From the NCBI RefSeq assembly GCF_026163565.1, contig NZ_JAPDKN010000004.1:1-64000 (forward strand): a DNA stretch of 64,000 bases. Reading direction: 5' to 3'. The number at the start of each line of letters is the position of its first letter. Positions within the stretch are counted from its first letter, which is position 1. Both the position numbers and the translations under genes were made by a program. The notes under the pieces are model-generated. The model had not been told where the DNA came from. It did no database searches and worked only from the letters and a program-made list of their open reading frames with translations. Shown piece after piece: positions 39,004 to 48,357 of this stretch. This DNA is from Chryseobacterium sp. YIM B08800. Its GTDB lineage: Bacteria; Bacteroidota; Bacteroidia; Flavobacteriales; Weeksellaceae.

Positions 39004-39005
39004 AA

Positions 39006-39857
39006 TTATATTTTTTTAATTGTTAACTGAATGATATTGGGTGGTAAAGAATCAAATAACACTTCAATATTATTGGTGTCTATTCGTCTCACCTTGAGGG
39101 GTACTGTAAACATGGTAACGGTGTCGTAAGCATCAATCACAAAGCTTAAAGTATCAAGATCATGTCTTATCATAGAGTCTCCCCTCACTCTCTCTTCATA
39201 TTTATTTTTTTCGGGACTGGCTGCATCTTCTATATTTTTAATCTTATTATATACCAGATCATTAAACTGATTTTGATAAGTAATTGCACCCCAGTTTGAA
39301 TAAATTCCAGCGAGGTTGATTTTGTCATCAGAAATGTTTCTGGCAATAGATTCTTTAAGCCATTCTATCTGTTTCCTGTTTTCTTTGATGTAGTCTACGA
39401 TCTTCTGAAGCTCATCAAGGTCTACATCATTAGAATCTAGTATTTTGTTAATTTTTGCAATATGTTCAAGCATTTCATCATCTTTTGCCTGAAGTATATT
39501 TACAATTTCTACAATTTGCTCTTTTGTGTAGACATTTCCGGTGTCTTCGTCATCGTCTATTGTGGCTGCTAATTTGATTTTTAATTTTTCTTTCCATTCT
39601 TCTACATTCGCAGCAGTAAGATTGGATGCATTAAGTTTTGCGAGCACTAAATCGTGTGCGTTTTCATCTTCCAGATGATTTGTAAAAGTTGTGGTAGGCA
39701 GTTTTTTTTGAAAGGTTTCATTTAAACCCATCACTTCATCCATCTTGATTTTTTCATCTAAATGACGGAATGAAGAAAAGACCTGTTGAAATTGAGATTC
39801 TGTAGGAACGTCACCTTTTTCAAACCAACTGAAAATTATATTTAATGGTGTACTCAT
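39006..39857 (-). CDS. MSTPLN-type leader protein of cassette B (283 aa)
   Basis: The N-terminus MSTPLNIIFSWFEKGDVPTE is nearly identical to that of the 203-aa protein of cassette A. A helical middle follows, with the shared segment DLDELQKIVDYIKENRKQIE. The C-terminal 60 residues form the beta module (YDTVTMFTVPLKVRRIDTNN, then IIQLTIKKI). No signal peptide. The family is found in Bacteroidota beside fibre genes; it could be a fibre base or adaptor that joins fibre to carrier, which is an inference from order and shared C-module. First gene of the cassette. Confidence 0.78.
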   Translation of the reverse strand: MSTPLNIIFSWFEKGDVPTESQFQQVFSSFRHLDEKIKMDEVMGLNETFQKKLPTTTFTNHLEDENAHDLVLAKLNASNLTAANVEEWKEKLKIKLAATIDDDEDTGNVYTKEQIVEIVNILQAKDDEMLEHIAKINKILDSNDVDLDELQKIVDYIKENRKQIEWLKESIARNISDDKINLAGIYSNWGAITYQNQFNDLVYNKIKNIEDAASPEKNKYEERVRGDSMIRHDLDTLSFVIDAYDTVTMFTVPLKVRRIDTNNIEVLFDSLPPNIIQLTIKKI

Positions 39858-40080
39858 TTTGATTATTGAAAATTAATTTTGATACGATTTGATAACTAGG
39901 AAAGGTTTCTATTCTTCATAGATTGATTGCCCTTCAATAAAAATCTCTTGAATGATTTTTGATTTTATCCCTACTTTATCATGCTATTAGTTAGTGAACT
40001 GTTGATATGATTATTGCCTTAGAAAAACATATATTCTGTCAATGATTTTTGTAATATTTTTCTGAATTCAATGATTATTC

Positions 40081-40159
40081 ACATTCTTTAGAGGTCAAAT
40101 TTCCTGTTTTTATGGCTTTTATAAAAGTTTTTTGACCTTGCCATTCTGTAGTTGCAGTA
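40081..40159 (-). repeat. Leader repeat of cassette B
   Basis: About 80 bases with the core aaaagttttttgacctt followed by attctgtagttgcagta (40123-40159), upstream of the 283-aa gene by about 220 bases. Two further copies lie at 48230-48308 and 48384-48420 upstream of cassette A. The whole gap 39858-40303 holds this element, a short untranslated stretch and the terminator of fibre A; no gene is seen in it. Confidence 0.7.
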
Positions 40160-40227
40160 ACATGTATTTTTCTTAAAAAAATTGTTTCATTCAAAATGGG
40201 ATAATCTATCTTATCGTGATCGCATAC

Positions 40228-40271
40228 AAAACCCACAATCAGAAGATTGATGTCTTCTAACTATGGGCTTT
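40228..40271 (-). terminator. Terminator after fibre A
   Basis: Arms aaacccacaatcagaaga and tcttctaactatgggcttt with a 7-base loop; on the minus strand the stem ends in tttt. It follows the fibre A stop (40304) by about 30 bases and is a sequence relative of the stem at 32894-32937 after fibre B. Confidence 0.8.
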
Positions 40272-40303
40272 ATGATAAATTATAGAGAGTTTTTACTTTT
40301 TAA

Positions 40304-43300
40304 TTAGATGTCATACTGCTTTGTATCAACAGGTTTTGCATCAAATTTAAATCCTTTATTAGCTGCTATACCTGTGACTTTACAAAAACCAGGAATCTTA
40401 AACATTGTACCCACATTACTATGAGTTACTTCTATATAACTGTCACTATCATTAAAGATCTCAATTCTTTGTCCTAATATTGGTTTGTCTGGTAAGCTTA
40501 CAGGATTTCTTGTTACAATATAAATATGAGCATTTCTCGAACGTCTTACATCGCCGTCTGTATTATACAGAGGATTAAGGATCAACTGCCTAGAATTGTG
40601 ATCAAAGTCAATAGTATCTACTGACAGATCTCCGGCTAATTGAACTTTATCTTCATCATTCGCTATCTCTCTTCCTATACCAAGCAACTGTGCATCAAAA
40701 TGCATATTTAATCCTTCGAACCCATCAATTGATGAACCATATTTAAGGTATTCATTTATTCTACCAGCATAAAACCTTTTATTACTTGTATCTACTAATC
40801 CTATTTCTCCTCCAATATAGCCTTCTTCCAAAGCTAATAAACCATAGCCTAAGATATCCATTAACCTAATACTACTAAACTCTGGAGCTTGACCAGTCCC
40901 TAAATATTGGTCTATATTATTTAGATAAAACAAATTGGAATGAGTATGTGAACTTCCTCCTCCTCCTGCTGCATTCCATGAATTAATATTAGCTTGAGTT
41001 ATATTAAATACAGGATGTGACTTAGGAATGTAATTACTATCTACCCATGTTTGTGTTGCATAATTCCCTGCCGGAATTCCGCCTAAATTATCCGCATTTC
41101 TTGCACTGTCTACTCTGACACCATAAGTTCCGGAACCATTTCCGCCTACTAATGTTGGATAACTCGGGTTCCAAGGCTGTTCTGCATCAACATTTGATTT
41201 TGAAGCGCCCCAAGGAGTTGTCCCACTTGAAATATCAAATATAGTATGGCCATTTCCATAATTATTCCAGGTCATTTCTCTTAAAACCCGTCTATTAGTA
41301 ATCGCCGGCTGACCTACATAGTTCCAATGATAAGGTGGTGCTATATCTAATAACTGATTTAAGTTAACTGCATGATTTCCTAATGTACCATTTGGAATTA
41401 CAGGACTTTGATTAAATGTATTGGTATTATTAAATGTCTGTACACCATTTAATGTCGCATAATTACCTAACTGGCTATTTAAAGAAGATTGTGTTACATA
41501 TCCATTCAAATTAGCTGAAGTTAAAAATCCTTGATTGTTTACCCAACTCTGTGTTGATAATGTATAAATTGCGATCTTTACTTGCTTCGTTCCTGCTGGT
41601 TCAGGTGAGTTATCAATTGAAGTTACACGATTAATAGTTGTAATATCACCACCACCAGTTGCTATAACTTTTACCGAAAACCCTTGCCAATACCATAATC
41701 TTGGAAACCAGAAACATAGATTTCCATTGATATTCATTGCAATGATACCGGTAAGATCTGCATACGTTGAATATCCCGCTTGGTTGATGATCGTATCTGC
41801 ATAGATGTAACCCTGAACTTTGGTGTCCATAGGCATGCCACCTCCGTACATATTCCCCTTGATTTCTAAAAGAAAAGAGTCACCTTGAGATTGTGAATAA
41901 TCAATACTTGTTGTGATTAATGTACCGTCAGGAAAATCTCTATGTGAATTTACATACGAATCATCCTTACTATATTTCGTAAGCTGACCTCCTCCTCCCA
42001 TAAGGAAGTAATCATCGGATGAATTATTTTTAATAAAACCATTTGAAGCAACATAACCATTAACATCTAATTCGGTTGCAGGATTTTCTTTATTTACACC
42101 AACAAAATTATTTACTCTACTTGCTGATAAAATGGGTGCTGAATTGTTTAATCCATGATTCAGACCATGTAATGTTAATAATCCTGTATTGGTATCTGTA
42201 AAGAAATTAAATCCATAAGAATCTAAGAAAGTAGGTTCTGCCAAATGAAGAACTCTTTGTTTGCCAATATTAGTGTTACCAATAAGTAATGCTCCGGTCA
42301 TGGTATCACCAGACTTATTTACTTTAGAATCAGGATTAAAATTACCATTATGCCATACATCATATCCTTTGTATCTAAAATAATCTGTTGCAACACTTAA
42401 TGAGTTTTGTGGAGTCCAAGGATATGGACCCCATCCCATATAAACTCCATGCAGAGTATCTCCTGTTGTTAAAGCTCCAATACCTGCTAAATGATCATTA
42501 TCATTCATTGTTTCCCAAAAAACACCTGTGGCATTATAGGTAGAGGCTTGTTGAATTGTAATACTACCGAATTGGTCAATTTTACCACCACCTGTAAGTC
42601 CACCACCTGTTAAAGGAAGATATCCGGCAACTTTAGTATTAAGTTGATCCAAATTCACAGCATGACCTGATAAAGAAGCATTAGGTATTACAGGACTTTG
42701 CAGAAAAGTATTGGTATTTGTAAAAGTCTGAACACCGTTTAAAGTTGCATAATTACCAAGCTGATTATTTAAAACTGATTGCAATACATAAGCATCAGGA
42801 TTAAAATTTTGGTTATCCCAAACCCTCCTCCAGGTTGCACCGGCGGCTCCGTTAGGAATATAGAAATTTTTAAACCATAAATTGCCATTATGAGCATGTG
42901 CAAAATCTGTTATAAAACTGTTGGCTCTAAAGCGCATAAAAGTACCGTAGTCATGAAACGGGAAATTAGTATTTCCTGATCCGTTTGGTAATTCTATTGA
43001 TATAATTTCAGTTCCTTGAGATATTTGGTCAGCATCAACATTTGAAGTAAAAGTTGCTCCTCTATTCATTAAAGCGGACTGGGAAGTATTTTGCCATTGA
43101 GAAGAGTTCCCATGATTGGTCGTATTTATTTGACCATTCGCCTGAATCGTTCCGCTGCTGCTTGATAGAATTAAATCACCACCTCCTGCAGAAGTTATTA
43201 CAAAATTATCTCCCGTACCTCCGTTACCTATTGCTGAGCCACCATCAGCTCCAATATAGGCTATGGCTTTTGAACCGTCATATTTTAACCAGGATAAATA

Positions 43301-46300
43301 ATTACCTGTCTGAGTAGTGCCTCTCCAATCCCCAATTTTATGGTTTGAGGCTATATTTAAAGCTCCAGACATGATATCTCCAGACCTATTTACTTTATCA
43401 TTTACCTGAGAAGTTGAAGCAAAGTTTGCCGGAGTGAAATTTCCAGAGTCCCAGATTGTTTTCTCTGGTCCCCAAGTATCATCATCTATGGCAGTTCTTC
43501 TTTTTAAATTATCTCCGGTAAACAATAGCTGTTCCTGTCTATGAGAAGGGTCAAAATTGCTCCATTTAGCCACGGTTAAAACGCCTTGCCAAGCATCACC
43601 AGTGACTTGTGTATCATTCCCATGTTGAAAATCCCATTGAGCAAATCTGTCATCATAAAACGACGGAGGTCTTACTGCGCCTCTTGAATCTGTTATAAAA
43701 TTTCTGTCATTATAATAGAGTTGCCCCAAATTCACAGCATGGCTATTTATCGTTCCGTCAGGTATTACCGGACTTTGCAAAAAAGTATTGGTACTCGTAA
43801 AAGTCTGAACACCATTTAAAGTTGCATAACTTCCGAGTTGAGAATTTAAAGCAGATTGAGTGAGATATCCGGCATAGGCATGATTTCCCCAGCTGAATGC
43901 CTGGTTCCAATTAGAAATATCGGTAAGGCTAAAATGACCTGTATCCCAGAAACCACGCATTTCTGTCCATACATCAGTTCCATAATTATATCGTCTATAC
44001 TTTATAAAATCTCCGCCATACTGATTTGAATATGGGGTGTATAATTGTAATGTACCACCTCCTCCATCGTATGTTTTAATATTTAATAAAGAACCATAAC
44101 TTGGATAAACGGAGTCAGCCTGCACAAAATAGGAAGCTATACCATGAGGTAATGAATTGACTGATGTATTAGAATCAATAGTGTACAGTCCTGTATTTCC
44201 TAAATATTGTCCTGTATTTATTTCTTTGTGATTTCCCCAATTATAGGCTGTTTTCCATTCTGCTGAGTTACCGTGAGAACCAGTAGTTATCTGACCTTTT
44301 ACATAGGCACCATTAGCTGGAACATTCCCTTCATCCTGATAAGCATCAGAAACCAGCAGCCCACCCATGTAAACTTTTTGCGCATATCCATTATTTAAAA
44401 CTGAAAACGGTGTATTTGCATTAATACCCACATATCCGGCTGTGCTTGATTTGCGCCAATAATTACTTTGATCATTAAAAGTATTATTCCAATTGTCTAT
44501 GTCTTGTTGGCTAAAGTTATTTGAATGCCAATAATCAACAAATTTAGAATATGCATTAGTTTCTTGAAACAAACCTTGATATTGTCTAATGCCAAAAACA
44601 GATTTATTTATTACTATAAGGTTTTGATTTCCTCCAGATGCATCCTGATATCCACCAAAATGAAGATAATCGGCATATACAGACTCATTGTTTTGATTAT
44701 TCCAAGAAGTAAACCCAAATTGTAATTTTTGTGTAGATAAATGTTCCGGTTTAATGATTCGAGTATCAGAATAACCTAAATAACCTAACCAATTATTTAT
44801 ATTATTATTTGAAATAGTATAAGATGGGTGAGATGTTGGAATATAATTATTCGGATTAAAATTTTGTGCAGTCCAGATATCATAAACTCCCGCAGGTGTT
44901 GAATGATATAAACCTCCGTTTGTTTGCAAATATGTCGAAACAGATTGATTTGATACATACAATGCAGTCCCCGCTGTTGTTAATAACTGACCACCATTAA
45001 GATTTGATGATTTTATATTGGGTACATTTAGATCACCAGTCATGGTATCCCCAGACTTATTTACATAATTACCTTGATTATTAAAAGCCGAGTTCCAATT
45101 ATTAATATCTCCTTGTGTAAAATTTCCTGAATGCCAGATCCACTTAGCATCATTCCAAACTCCGGCATCACCATTTTTGGTTCTAACTCCAATAGCATTA
45201 CCGCTTAAATAATCTGAAAAAATCTCTGTTGAATAATTTCCATTTAGTCCGGAAAAATTAATCACTGAACCCTTGCCTCCAGTTCCTGCCCAATCATAAT
45301 CAAACCAAGTTTTATTTGTGTGGTTATTTGAACCATTAGTAATACTGCCCGTGAAATCAATATTGTGATAATATCCTAATTCTGAAGATTTCGCATAATT
45401 TGCACTATCTAAACTTCCATCTGCTTTTAAAAACTGAGTTGAATTACCTCCTATTACTTGATATTCTCGCCCCTTAATTCTTCCATAATTACAATCAATA
45501 CTTACTTGAGCTACACCAGCAGATGCAAAATGAATTTGGTGAACATTAGCAAAACTTGAACCTCCTACATCAATATAACTATAAGCAATACCGTATTGGT
45601 TACCCAAATCGGTTGTCGAGCCATTGCTGTTAACATTAAAAGATTCACCTATGCTCCAAATACCTTGTGTTTGAGTATAATCATAAGCTCCAAAAAATCC
45701 TTCTCTTGATGAAACTACCCTGCTATTTGATTGAATATTACCTTTCGACCAAATTCCATTCGCTGGAACAAAAGTTTCATTTGAATAACTGTCAGATACA
45801 AGTAATCCTCCTACATTAATTTTTTTAGCAATATTAGCATCATTAGTCAAAAAAGAAAAGTTTCTTGGGTCATTGGAATTAATACCTAACCAACCACTAT
45901 TATATTTTTCCCAATAATTATCCGGATTAAAATTCCCTGAATGATAAGCTTCAAACCAATTTGTACTTCCTAGGTTATTCTTTGTTCTAAACCATAATCT
46001 GTGTGTATCCGGAGTATTGTGTCCATTATTGTAATATAATTCTAAATTATTAAAATCATTATTACCATCAGAAAACTTGATGTAACCTCCGTAAGAGGCA
46101 TTAATAGGTCTGTCTGAACCTCCCCAGGAAGAAGTATTATAACTTGATATAAAACCTCCTTGCGGTAAATAAGCATCTAAAGATACAGGAACAGAGGAAA
46201 TTGTTTCTGATCTAATTCTATTTCTATTAAAAAAAGTCTCATTACTTGCCGTAACCAGACCTAAATCGGTTGCTATTTCTGCATGCGTTCTTCTACTAAT

Positions 46301-46414
46301 TTTTTTTGTAGTAGGGTTCCAAACCAATACAAAACCAGCATCGTTTGGAACACTTTTTATGATAATCTCGCCTTCAACGGAGACGTGATTATTAAAGTAT
46401 TCTGGAGCAATCAT
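40304..46414 (-). CDS. Giant tail-fibre-like protein A (2036 aa)
   Basis: No signal peptide. After a short head (MIAPEYFNNHVSVEGEIIIK) comes a mosaic shaft. About eight junctions of the type W-H-S-G-N-F-N-P (for example DVWHNGNFNPDSK, WHSGNFTQGDINNWNSAF) separate knob-like beta units. The unit QTFTSTNTFLQSPVIPDGTI occurs three times. FLKADGSLDS at about 330 marks another phage-fibre head, as if two fibres had fused. The end (from LKYGSSIDGFEGLNMHFDAQ to GIGRE) is paralogous to the end of fibre B. It starts within the stop of the 339-aa gene (TAATG). Extremely long for a fibre; expected to be a homotrimer. Confidence 0.85.
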   Translation of the reverse strand: MIAPEYFNNHVSVEGEIIIKSVPNDAGFVLVWNPTTKKISRRTHAEIATDLGLVTASNETFFNRNRIRSETISSVPVSLDAYLPQGGFISSYNTSSWGGSDRPINASYGGYIKFSDGNNDFNNLELYYNNGHNTPDTHRLWFRTKNNLGSTNWFEAYHSGNFNPDNYWEKYNSGWLGINSNDPRNFSFLTNDANIAKKINVGGLLVSDSYSNETFVPANGIWSKGNIQSNSRVVSSREGFFGAYDYTQTQGIWSIGESFNVNSNGSTTDLGNQYGIAYSYIDVGGSSFANVHQIHFASAGVAQVSIDCNYGRIKGREYQVIGGNSTQFLKADGSLDSANYAKSSELGYYHNIDFTGSITNGSNNHTNKTWFDYDWAGTGGKGSVINFSGLNGNYSTEIFSDYLSGNAIGVRTKNGDAGVWNDAKWIWHSGNFTQGDINNWNSAFNNQGNYVNKSGDTMTGDLNVPNIKSSNLNGGQLLTTAGTALYVSNQSVSTYLQTNGGLYHSTPAGVYDIWTAQNFNPNNYIPTSHPSYTISNNNINNWLGYLGYSDTRIIKPEHLSTQKLQFGFTSWNNQNNESVYADYLHFGGYQDASGGNQNLIVINKSVFGIRQYQGLFQETNAYSKFVDYWHSNNFSQQDIDNWNNTFNDQSNYWRKSSTAGYVGINANTPFSVLNNGYAQKVYMGGLLVSDAYQDEGNVPANGAYVKGQITTGSHGNSAEWKTAYNWGNHKEINTGQYLGNTGLYTIDSNTSVNSLPHGIASYFVQADSVYPSYGSLLNIKTYDGGGGTLQLYTPYSNQYGGDFIKYRRYNYGTDVWTEMRGFWDTGHFSLTDISNWNQAFSWGNHAYAGYLTQSALNSQLGSYATLNGVQTFTSTNTFLQSPVIPDGTINSHAVNLGQLYYNDRNFITDSRGAVRPPSFYDDRFAQWDFQHGNDTQVTGDAWQGVLTVAKWSNFDPSHRQEQLLFTGDNLKRRTAIDDDTWGPEKTIWDSGNFTPANFASTSQVNDKVNRSGDIMSGALNIASNHKIGDWRGTTQTGNYLSWLKYDGSKAIAYIGADGGSAIGNGGTGDNFVITSAGGGDLILSSSSGTIQANGQINTTNHGNSSQWQNTSQSALMNRGATFTSNVDADQISQGTEIISIELPNGSGNTNFPFHDYGTFMRFRANSFITDFAHAHNGNLWFKNFYIPNGAAGATWRRVWDNQNFNPDAYVLQSVLNNQLGNYATLNGVQTFTNTNTFLQSPVIPNASLSGHAVNLDQLNTKVAGYLPLTGGGLTGGGKIDQFGSITIQQASTYNATGVFWETMNDNDHLAGIGALTTGDTLHGVYMGWGPYPWTPQNSLSVATDYFRYKGYDVWHNGNFNPDSKVNKSGDTMTGALLIGNTNIGKQRVLHLAEPTFLDSYGFNFFTDTNTGLLTLHGLNHGLNNSAPILSASRVNNFVGVNKENPATELDVNGYVASNGFIKNNSSDDYFLMGGGGQLTKYSKDDSYVNSHRDFPDGTLITTSIDYSQSQGDSFLLEIKGNMYGGGMPMDTKVQGYIYADTIINQAGYSTYADLTGIIAMNINGNLCFWFPRLWYWQGFSVKVIATGGGDITTINRVTSIDNSPEPAGTKQVKIAIYTLSTQSWVNNQGFLTSANLNGYVTQSSLNSQLGNYATLNGVQTFNNTNTFNQSPVIPNGTLGNHAVNLNQLLDIAPPYHWNYVGQPAITNRRVLREMTWNNYGNGHTIFDISSGTTPWGASKSNVDAEQPWNPSYPTLVGGNGSGTYGVRVDSARNADNLGGIPAGNYATQTWVDSNYIPKSHPVFNITQANINSWNAAGGGGSSHTHSNLFYLNNIDQYLGTGQAPEFSSIRLMDILGYGLLALEEGYIGGEIGLVDTSNKRFYAGRINEYLKYGSSIDGFEGLNMHFDAQLLGIGREIANDEDKVQLAGDLSVDTIDFDHNSRQLILNPLYNTDGDVRRSRNAHIYIVTRNPVSLPDKPILGQRIEIFNDSDSYIEVTHSNVGTMFKIPGFCKVTGIAANKGFKFDAKPVDTKQYDI
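41349..41482 (-). repeat. Fibre module repeat, fibre A copy 1
   Basis: Encodes QTFNNTNTFNQSPVIPNGTL and the flanking NYATLNGV / HAVNLNQL. Closest to the other two copies in fibre A. Confidence 0.75.
42640..42772 (-). repeat. Fibre module repeat, fibre A copy 2
   Basis: Encodes QTFTNTNTFLQSPVIPNASL with flanking NYATLNGV / HAVNLDQL. Long runs of identical DNA with the copies at 41349 and 43718 make it a likely site of recombination. Confidence 0.75.
43718..43858 (-). repeat. Fibre module repeat, fibre A copy 3
   Basis: Encodes QTFTSTNTFLQSPVIPDGTI with flanking SYATLNGV / HAVNLGQL. Confidence 0.75.
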
Positions 46415-47433
46415 TAGTCTAATCTTGCGGTTAAGGTTATTCTGTATTCATTCGGGGTTAAAGGTGCCAAAACATCTATCTGTACATCATTTTCTGTAAT
46501 GGGTACACAGCTTACATTGATTCTTCTGTTATCTGTATTTCTGTAGCATGTATAATCAATATTTCTGGTTTCCCAATTGTGCGTTAATGGAAAAGTTACA
46601 GACGATCCGTCACCTATTTGCCATGTTCTGCTTTTAATTTTTGCATCCAAAACAGCTTTCGTAGACTTTGGGGTCATTGCTTTATTGTCATTCATTCCAA
46701 TAATAGCCTCAACATCTGTAGCGATTTGAATAAGCCCTTTCACCGTTTCTGTAGCATCTACAATGTCAGGAATCCCTTTTTCTATAATTTGATAATTTGC
46801 AGGAACATTGGTAGCATTATCAATATTGGCAATAAGATGGTCGCCAACAGAAACAGGCTCATCACCAACCCATCCATTTGCTGTAATCACCCAGACCATA
46901 CCTGTTTTAATAGCGGCAGATGTAATTGGCGACGGAGCGATCATTGCACCTTTAGTAGTTGAAGGAATATAACCTCCCGGCTGATAGATTAATGCTCCTG
47001 TAAGGCTTTGTCCTATAAAGTTTTCGACATACGTTTTGATCTTATTTGATGACCACGTAAATGTATTAGACTGAGTGGCATCATTCAAGAAAATAGAGAC
47101 AATATCTGCATTGGTAAGATTTCGGCCTGCTACTTTAATCACATGCCCTGAACTATTGGTCAGGATCTGACTCAGCAACAAAAGTCCACTTGTCTGATCT
47201 GTCTGAAATGGATTATTGGTAAGCGGATAATCTGGATGTACGTAATTTTGAGACAAATCAATCCATTCGGTTCCGTTCCATTGATGCAACTGACGTTTAT
47301 AATCAATGATCCAACCTGCAGGTACATTACTCGTACTCGGAAGTGTATCAAAATATTGAAAACGGGTATGTCTTAACTCTCCAAAAAAATTATCCTGATG
47401 TGCGTTATTACTAATTATTGCGTTGTTATTCAT
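46414..47433 (-). CDS. Tail-fibre-like middle protein of cassette A (339 aa)
   Basis: No signal peptide. Residues about 30-60 (SNVPAGWIIDYKRQLHQWNG, TEWIDL) and DATETVKGLIQIATDVEAII followed by KAMTPKSTKAV are standard phage tail-fibre sequences. The C-terminal module (FPLTHNWETRNIDYTCYRNT, then EYRITLTARLD) is the beta module shared with the 203-, 283- and 472-aa proteins. It lies 14 nt after the 203-aa gene, and its stop codon overlaps the fibre A start. It holds the same place in cassette A as the 472-aa protein in cassette B. Confidence 0.85.
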   Translation of the reverse strand: MNNNAIISNNAHQDNFFGELRHTRFQYFDTLPSTSNVPAGWIIDYKRQLHQWNGTEWIDLSQNYVHPDYPLTNNPFQTDQTSGLLLLSQILTNSSGHVIKVAGRNLTNADIVSIFLNDATQSNTFTWSSNKIKTYVENFIGQSLTGALIYQPGGYIPSTTKGAMIAPSPITSAAIKTGMVWVITANGWVGDEPVSVGDHLIANIDNATNVPANYQIIEKGIPDIVDATETVKGLIQIATDVEAIIGMNDNKAMTPKSTKAVLDAKIKSRTWQIGDGSSVTFPLTHNWETRNIDYTCYRNTDNRRINVSCVPITENDVQIDVLAPLTPNEYRITLTARLD

Positions 47434-47447
47434 GGTTTTTTATTTTT

Positions 47448-48059
47448 TTATGGTTTAACTTTTAAAATGAGAATGTTAATTGGGTTAAGAATATTTCCCA
47501 ACATATTGATCTCTATGGTTTGATTGGTTGCGTAATCGTCGATATTTATTTTTTTACCCGTTACACTATCCCGAGCCTGAATGATTACATTTTCTGTTTC
47601 AAGAGTATTTGGAAATACGGTACTTTCTGAGATTTGTACCACTGCGCTTGTAGGCGTCTGTGAGATCAACAAAACTTTATCATAGATATGCTTATTAAAT
47701 TCCTGTTGATTTTTCGGGCTTTGTAACCAATCGTAGTCAAGTAATAGCTTTACTTTATTCTCTCTTGATTCCCCTATCGGAATAGCTTTTAAAGCTTCAA
47801 TATCCTCACGGCTTTTTTTAATGTAACCGACTATTTTCTGAAGCTCATCCAAAGACAGATCATCAGATAACAGTTTCTTTTTAATACCCTCTATCTCCAA
47901 TTCAAATGATTGAAAAACTTCTTTAAGTCCTTCGATATTTTCCTTAGGAATTAAGTATTCTTTATGGTAAAACGATAGAAATGTTTCTTTAAACTGTGTT
48001 TGTGTCGGAAAATCCCCAGTTTCAAACCAACTGAAGATCGTATTTAATGGTGTACTCAT
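47448..48059 (-). CDS. MSTPLN-type leader protein of cassette A (203 aa)
   Basis: Starts MSTPLNTIFSWFETGDFPTQ, paralogous to the 283-aa protein of cassette B. The middle shares LSLDELQKIVGYIKKSREDI. The C-terminus (ARDSVTGKKINIDDYATNQT, ending INILILKVKP) is a diverged copy of the common beta module. Shorter than its paralogue by about 80 residues, all missing from the helical middle. No signal peptide. First gene of cassette A; likely fibre base or adaptor by position. Confidence 0.78.
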   Translation of the reverse strand: MSTPLNTIFSWFETGDFPTQTQFKETFLSFYHKEYLIPKENIEGLKEVFQSFELEIEGIKKKLLSDDLSLDELQKIVGYIKKSREDIEALKAIPIGESRENKVKLLLDYDWLQSPKNQQEFNKHIYDKVLLISQTPTSAVVQISESTVFPNTLETENVIIQARDSVTGKKINIDDYATNQTIEINMLGNILNPINILILKVKP

Positions 48060-48096
48060 TTGATGATTGAAAATTAGTTTTGATACAATTAAAGCT

Positions 48097-48189
48097 TTAT
48101 GCTTTTGATAGGTTAATTTGTAAGCGTACTTCAGTAATTCTTTTTATATCTACAGCAATATTTACATTTCTTTCAACAGTATCATCCAT
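48097..48189 (-). pseudogene. 30-codon relic of the fibre C-terminal module
   Basis: A minus-strand frame from ATG 48189 reads MDDTVERNVNIAVDIKRITE and then VRLQINLSKA. The order D-T-V, V-x-V-x-x-x-RI, I/L-x-I matches the C-terminal beta module of the 283-, 472- and 339-aa proteins, but the last strand is missing. It ends 37 nt before the 203-aa gene. Either the relic of an earlier cassette gene or a real short peptide; the former seems likelier. Confidence 0.4.
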
Positions 48190-48229
48190 TTAATTCCTTA
48201 GTGTTATTTTTTTATTCAATTAATTATTA

Positions 48230-48308
48230 ACATTCTTTAGAACGCAAATTTCATTTTACTTTAACACATATAAAAGTTTTTGGACCTCTCTATTCTATAG
48301 TTGCAGTA
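48230..48308 (-). repeat. Leader repeat of cassette A, copy 1
   Basis: Core taaaagtttttggacctctc followed by tattctatagttgcagta. Matches the copy at 40081-40159 along nearly its whole length, including the outer acattctttaga. Confidence 0.7.
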
Positions 48309-48357
48309 GACTTATCTTTCTTAAACAGAATGATACTACTTGGTAATTTCAATGTTC

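Noticed and set aside
46618..46962. 114-codon plus-strand frame, Cys- and Asn-rich
   Set aside because: Antisense to the 339-aa fibre gene; no start context and no family resemblance.
19355..48059. Complete prophage or R-type tailocin
   Set aside because: Only fibre, collar and adaptor-like proteins are present. No terminase, portal, capsid, sheath, tube, tape measure, lysin, holin or integrase gene could be seen in any frame.
19355..48059. Diversity-generating retroelement acting on the fibres
   Set aside because: No reverse transcriptase frame (YxDD) and no template/variable repeat pair with adenine-specific changes was seen; the repeats are ordinary modular repeats.
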